In this document: positions 5,407-7,004 of the stretch, piece after piece
Layout: each line of letters starts with the position of its first letter
Position numbering within the stretch: position 1 is the first letter of the stretch
DNA from: Candidatus Nanopelagicales bacterium
GTDB lineage: Bacteria; Actinomycetota; Actinomycetes; S36-B12
NCBI GenBank assembly: GCA_018399515.1
Contig: JAGYOB010000375.1
Location: forward strand, 1 to 7,004
Reading direction: 5' to 3'
Length of the DNA: 7,004 nucleotides
Position numbers and translations under genes: made by a program
The notes under the pieces: model-generated
Told to the model about the DNA's origin: nothing
What the model saw: only the letters and a program-made list of their open reading frames with translations
Databases searched by the model: none

Positions 5407-6453
5407 GTGAGCAATGCCCGGGTGAGCGATGTCATCGACTGGAAACTCGCGGTAGCTGCTGGAATCCGCCTGGCGCCCGCGGGGCCCCAGGTGACCCCGG
5501 ATGAGGCGGCTCACATCGTTGCCGACATCCGATCGGCTGCGTACCGTGCGATCGAACCCGTGCGAGAGGTCACCGGACTCACGGCGAGCGAGGACACCCA
5601 CCATGCCGTCGTCGTCGCTCGGCCCGAATGGTTGCGGGCGAACGTCGACCAGATGCGCATCGCGATGGCACCCCTGACCCGGTTGCTGGCTGAGAAGGAA
5701 CCCTCGGCGATGGTTCGCGAGATCGGATCGCGCTCCACCGCTGTCCAGATGGGTGCGGTGCTGGCCCTGCTGTCTGCGAAGGTGCTCGGCCAGTACGAAG
5801 CCCTCGGTGATGACCCGAGCGTTCCGGGTCGGTTGATGCTGGTCGCACCCAACATCGTCACGGCCGAGCGAAACCTCGATGTGCCGGCCGGCGACTTCCG
5901 GTTGTGGGTGTGCCTGCACGAAGAAACCCACCGCGTGCAGTTCTCGGCGGTGCCGTGGTTATCGGCCTACTTCACCGAGCAGGTGCATGAATACCTCAGC
6001 GCCACGGATACCGATACCTGGGCGACGCTGCGCCGCTTGGCCGGTGAAGTGCGCAACCGGCGCGAATCCAAACTGGGCATCGTCGATCTGCTGCAGACAC
6101 CGCAGCAGCGCGAGATCCTCGACCGGCTCACCGCGCTCATGTCGCTGCTCGAAGGTCACGCCGATGTGGTGATGGACGAGGTCGGCCCGCAGGTGGTGCC
6201 GAGCGTCGCGACGATCCGGACACGGTTCGACAACCGGCGCACGCAGCATGGTTTCGTCGATGGGTTGATCGGTCGGGTGCTGGGTCTCGAAGCGAAACTG
6301 CGCCAGTACACCGAGGGTGCGGCATTCGTGCGTGCGGTGATCGACCAAGCGGGAATGGCCGGGTTCAACGAGGTGTGGACCGCGCCGGCTGCGCTGCCGA
6401 CAAGTGCTGAGATCACCGATCCGCGTGCGTGGATTCGCCGGGTCCTGGGCTGA
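5407..6453 (+). CDS. Zinc-dependent metalloprotease-like protein (DUF2342/Zincin_2 family)
   Basis: The 348-residue protein has a HEXXH zinc motif at H171-E172-H175 (CLHEETHRVQF). A conserved-looking LLEGHADVVMDEVGP segment (about 247-261) has E249 as a candidate third zinc ligand. These features and the length fit DUF2342/Zincin_2 proteins, widespread in actinobacteria and annotated variously as putative hydrolase or F420-biosynthesis-associated; no substrate is established to my knowledge. I see no signal peptide or membrane helix, so it is probably cytosolic. It lies between dacB and tilS, as Rv3626c does in M. tuberculosis. The GTG at 5407 is chosen because a -10 element sits at leaderless distance. 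A second in-frame GTG at 5422 (343 residues) is possible but would be 15 bases from the GGAGG. Confidence 0.88.
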   Translation: MSNARVSDVIDWKLAVAAGIRLAPAGPQVTPDEAAHIVADIRSAAYRAIEPVREVTGLTASEDTHHAVVVARPEWLRANVDQMRIAMAPLTRLLAEKEPSAMVREIGSRSTAVQMGAVLALLSAKVLGQYEALGDDPSVPGRLMLVAPNIVTAERNLDVPAGDFRLWVCLHEETHRVQFSAVPWLSAYFTEQVHEYLSATDTDTWATLRRLAGEVRNRRESKLGIVDLLQTPQQREILDRLTALMSLLEGHADVVMDEVGPQVVPSVATIRTRFDNRRTQHGFVDGLIGRVLGLEAKLRQYTEGAAFVRAVIDQAGMAGFNEVWTAPAALPTSAEITDPRAWIRRVLG

Positions 6454-6468
6454 CCCGGGTGGGTAACC

Positions 6469-7004
6469 GTGGCTGACGACGTCGATCCCGGTATCGATCC
6501 CGGTATCGATCCGGGTATCGATGTGGTGAGCGCTGAGCAGGTCGTGCGACGCGCGGTGCGCCGCAACCTCGGCGACCTCACCGACGATTCCCTCGTCCTC
6601 GTGGCCTGTTCCGGCGGGCCCGATTCCCTGGCCCTGGCGAAGGCGGTCGCCGCTGAAGCAGCCCGGGTGCAGACGTCGTGGCGTGCGGGCGCGATCATCG
6701 TCGACCACGGTGTGCAATCGCGCTCAGCCGAGGTGGCAGCCCGGGCTGGCCGGCAGTGCCGATCGTTGGATCTGGACCCGGTCGAGATCATCAGGGTCGA
6801 CATCGATATCGATCGTGCCGGCCGGGGAGGCCCCGAGGCGATGGCTCGGGATGCGCGCCGAGCCGCATTGCTCGATGCGGCCGAACGCCACGGTGCCGCA
6901 GCGATCTGCCTCGCCCACACCCGCGATGACCAGGCCGAGACGGTGCTGCTGCGGTTGGCGCGGGGATCGGGTGCTCGCTCGCTCTCGGCGATGGCTCCGG
7001 TCAC
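6469..7004 (+). CDS. tilS: tRNA(Ile)-lysidine synthase, N-terminal part
   Basis: TilS uses ATP to attach lysine to C34 of the CAU-anticodon tRNA-Ile, changing its reading from AUG to AUA. The first 178 codons are present and the frame is open at the window edge. SGGPDS (48-53) is the PP-loop for ATP, VDHGVQSRSAEVA follows, GPEAMARDARRAALLD matches the family's ARDARY-like helix, and LAHTRDDQAETVLLRLARGSG (148-168) carries the characteristic H-x-x-D-D-Q-x-E-T motif. The GTG at 6469 is 15 bases after the metalloprotease stop with a weak GGTGGG five bases upstream. That start includes an odd Asp-Pro-Gly-Ile repeat. Starts at GTG 6523 or 6526 would skip the repeat and still keep the whole catalytic domain, so the exact N-terminus is uncertain. 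Confidence 0.93.
   Translation, partial: MADDVDPGIDPGIDPGIDVVSAEQVVRRAVRRNLGDLTDDSLVLVACSGGPDSLALAKAVAAEAARVQTSWRAGAIIVDHGVQSRSAEVAARAGRQCRSLDLDPVEIIRVDIDIDRAGRGGPEAMARDARRAALLDAAERHGAAAICLAHTRDDQAETVLLRLARGSGARSLSAMAPV
6484..6522 (+). repeat. 12-bp tandem repeat at the 5' end of tilS
   Basis: Three consecutive copies of GATCCCGGTATC (the third has CCG for CCC), followed by a partial fourth copy (GAT), encode (Asp-Pro-Gly-Ile)x3-Asp at residues 6-18. The unit is a multiple of three, so copy-number changes would alter length and not frame. The repeat precedes the catalytic domain. Confidence 0.9.

Noticed and set aside
5155..5931. Antisense open frame of 258 codons across the dacB-metalloprotease junction
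   Set aside because: It spans two well-supported genes and their promoter, has low-complexity polar composition and no ribosome binding site worth noting.
6453..6460. ACCCGGGT palindrome before tilS
   Set aside because: An eight-base palindrome in GC-rich DNA is expected by chance and has no partner sites nearby.
5959..6717. Long antisense open frame opposite the metalloprotease and tilS genes (and a similar one at 6156-7004)
   Set aside because: GC-rich genes produce long open frames on the opposite strand. The translations are Arg/His-rich without a recognisable motif, while the plus strand has HEXXH and TilS motifs.

Overview
The window is GC-rich DNA with short spacers and start/stop overlaps, and it looks like an actinobacterial chromosome. 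The strongest clue is gene order. A family-I inorganic pyrophosphatase gene (ppa) is divergent from a D-Ala-D-Ala carboxypeptidase gene (dacB), which is followed by a DUF2342-type zinc metalloprotease gene and tilS. From memory, this matches the Rv3628-Rv3627c-Rv3626c-Rv3625c order of Mycobacterium tuberculosis. I therefore place it in Actinomycetota, probably the Mycobacteriales or a relative, and do not name a genus.

Layout. Positions 1-784 (+) hold the 3' end of a TetR-like regulator gene joined by an ATGA overlap to a histidine-phosphatase gene. Positions 832-1251 (+) hold a small four-helix membrane protein gene that appears to have a leaderless promoter. Positions 1277-3885 (-) form a tight four-gene unit, transcribed in the order ppa, hot-dog acyl-CoA thioesterase, zinc alcohol dehydrogenase, Nudix hydrolase. 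It converges on the membrane protein gene. Positions 3886-3967 are a short divergent promoter region with three copies of a TAGGTC half-site. Positions 3968-7004 (+) hold dacB, the DUF2342 metalloprotease gene with its own apparent leaderless promoter, and the 5' part of tilS, which runs off the window.

How the genes fit together. The rightward block is a conserved housekeeping neighbourhood: peptidoglycan trimming (DacB), a putative zincin of unknown role, and tRNA-Ile lysidine synthesis (TilS). The leftward operon starts with PPi removal and continues with three small-molecule enzymes of unknown substrate (thioesterase, dehydrogenase, Nudix). Their grouping suggests metabolite handling or clean-up but does not prove a shared pathway.

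I see no mobile element, CRISPR array, phage gene, RNA gene or defence system, and no stretch over 300 bases without a gene. The less ordinary details are the TAGGTC array, two matching leaderless start architectures, a 12-bp tandem repeat at the tilS 5' end, a 17-bp tandem duplication at the Nudix stop codon, and loss of a mycobacterial active-site-region histidine in Ppa.
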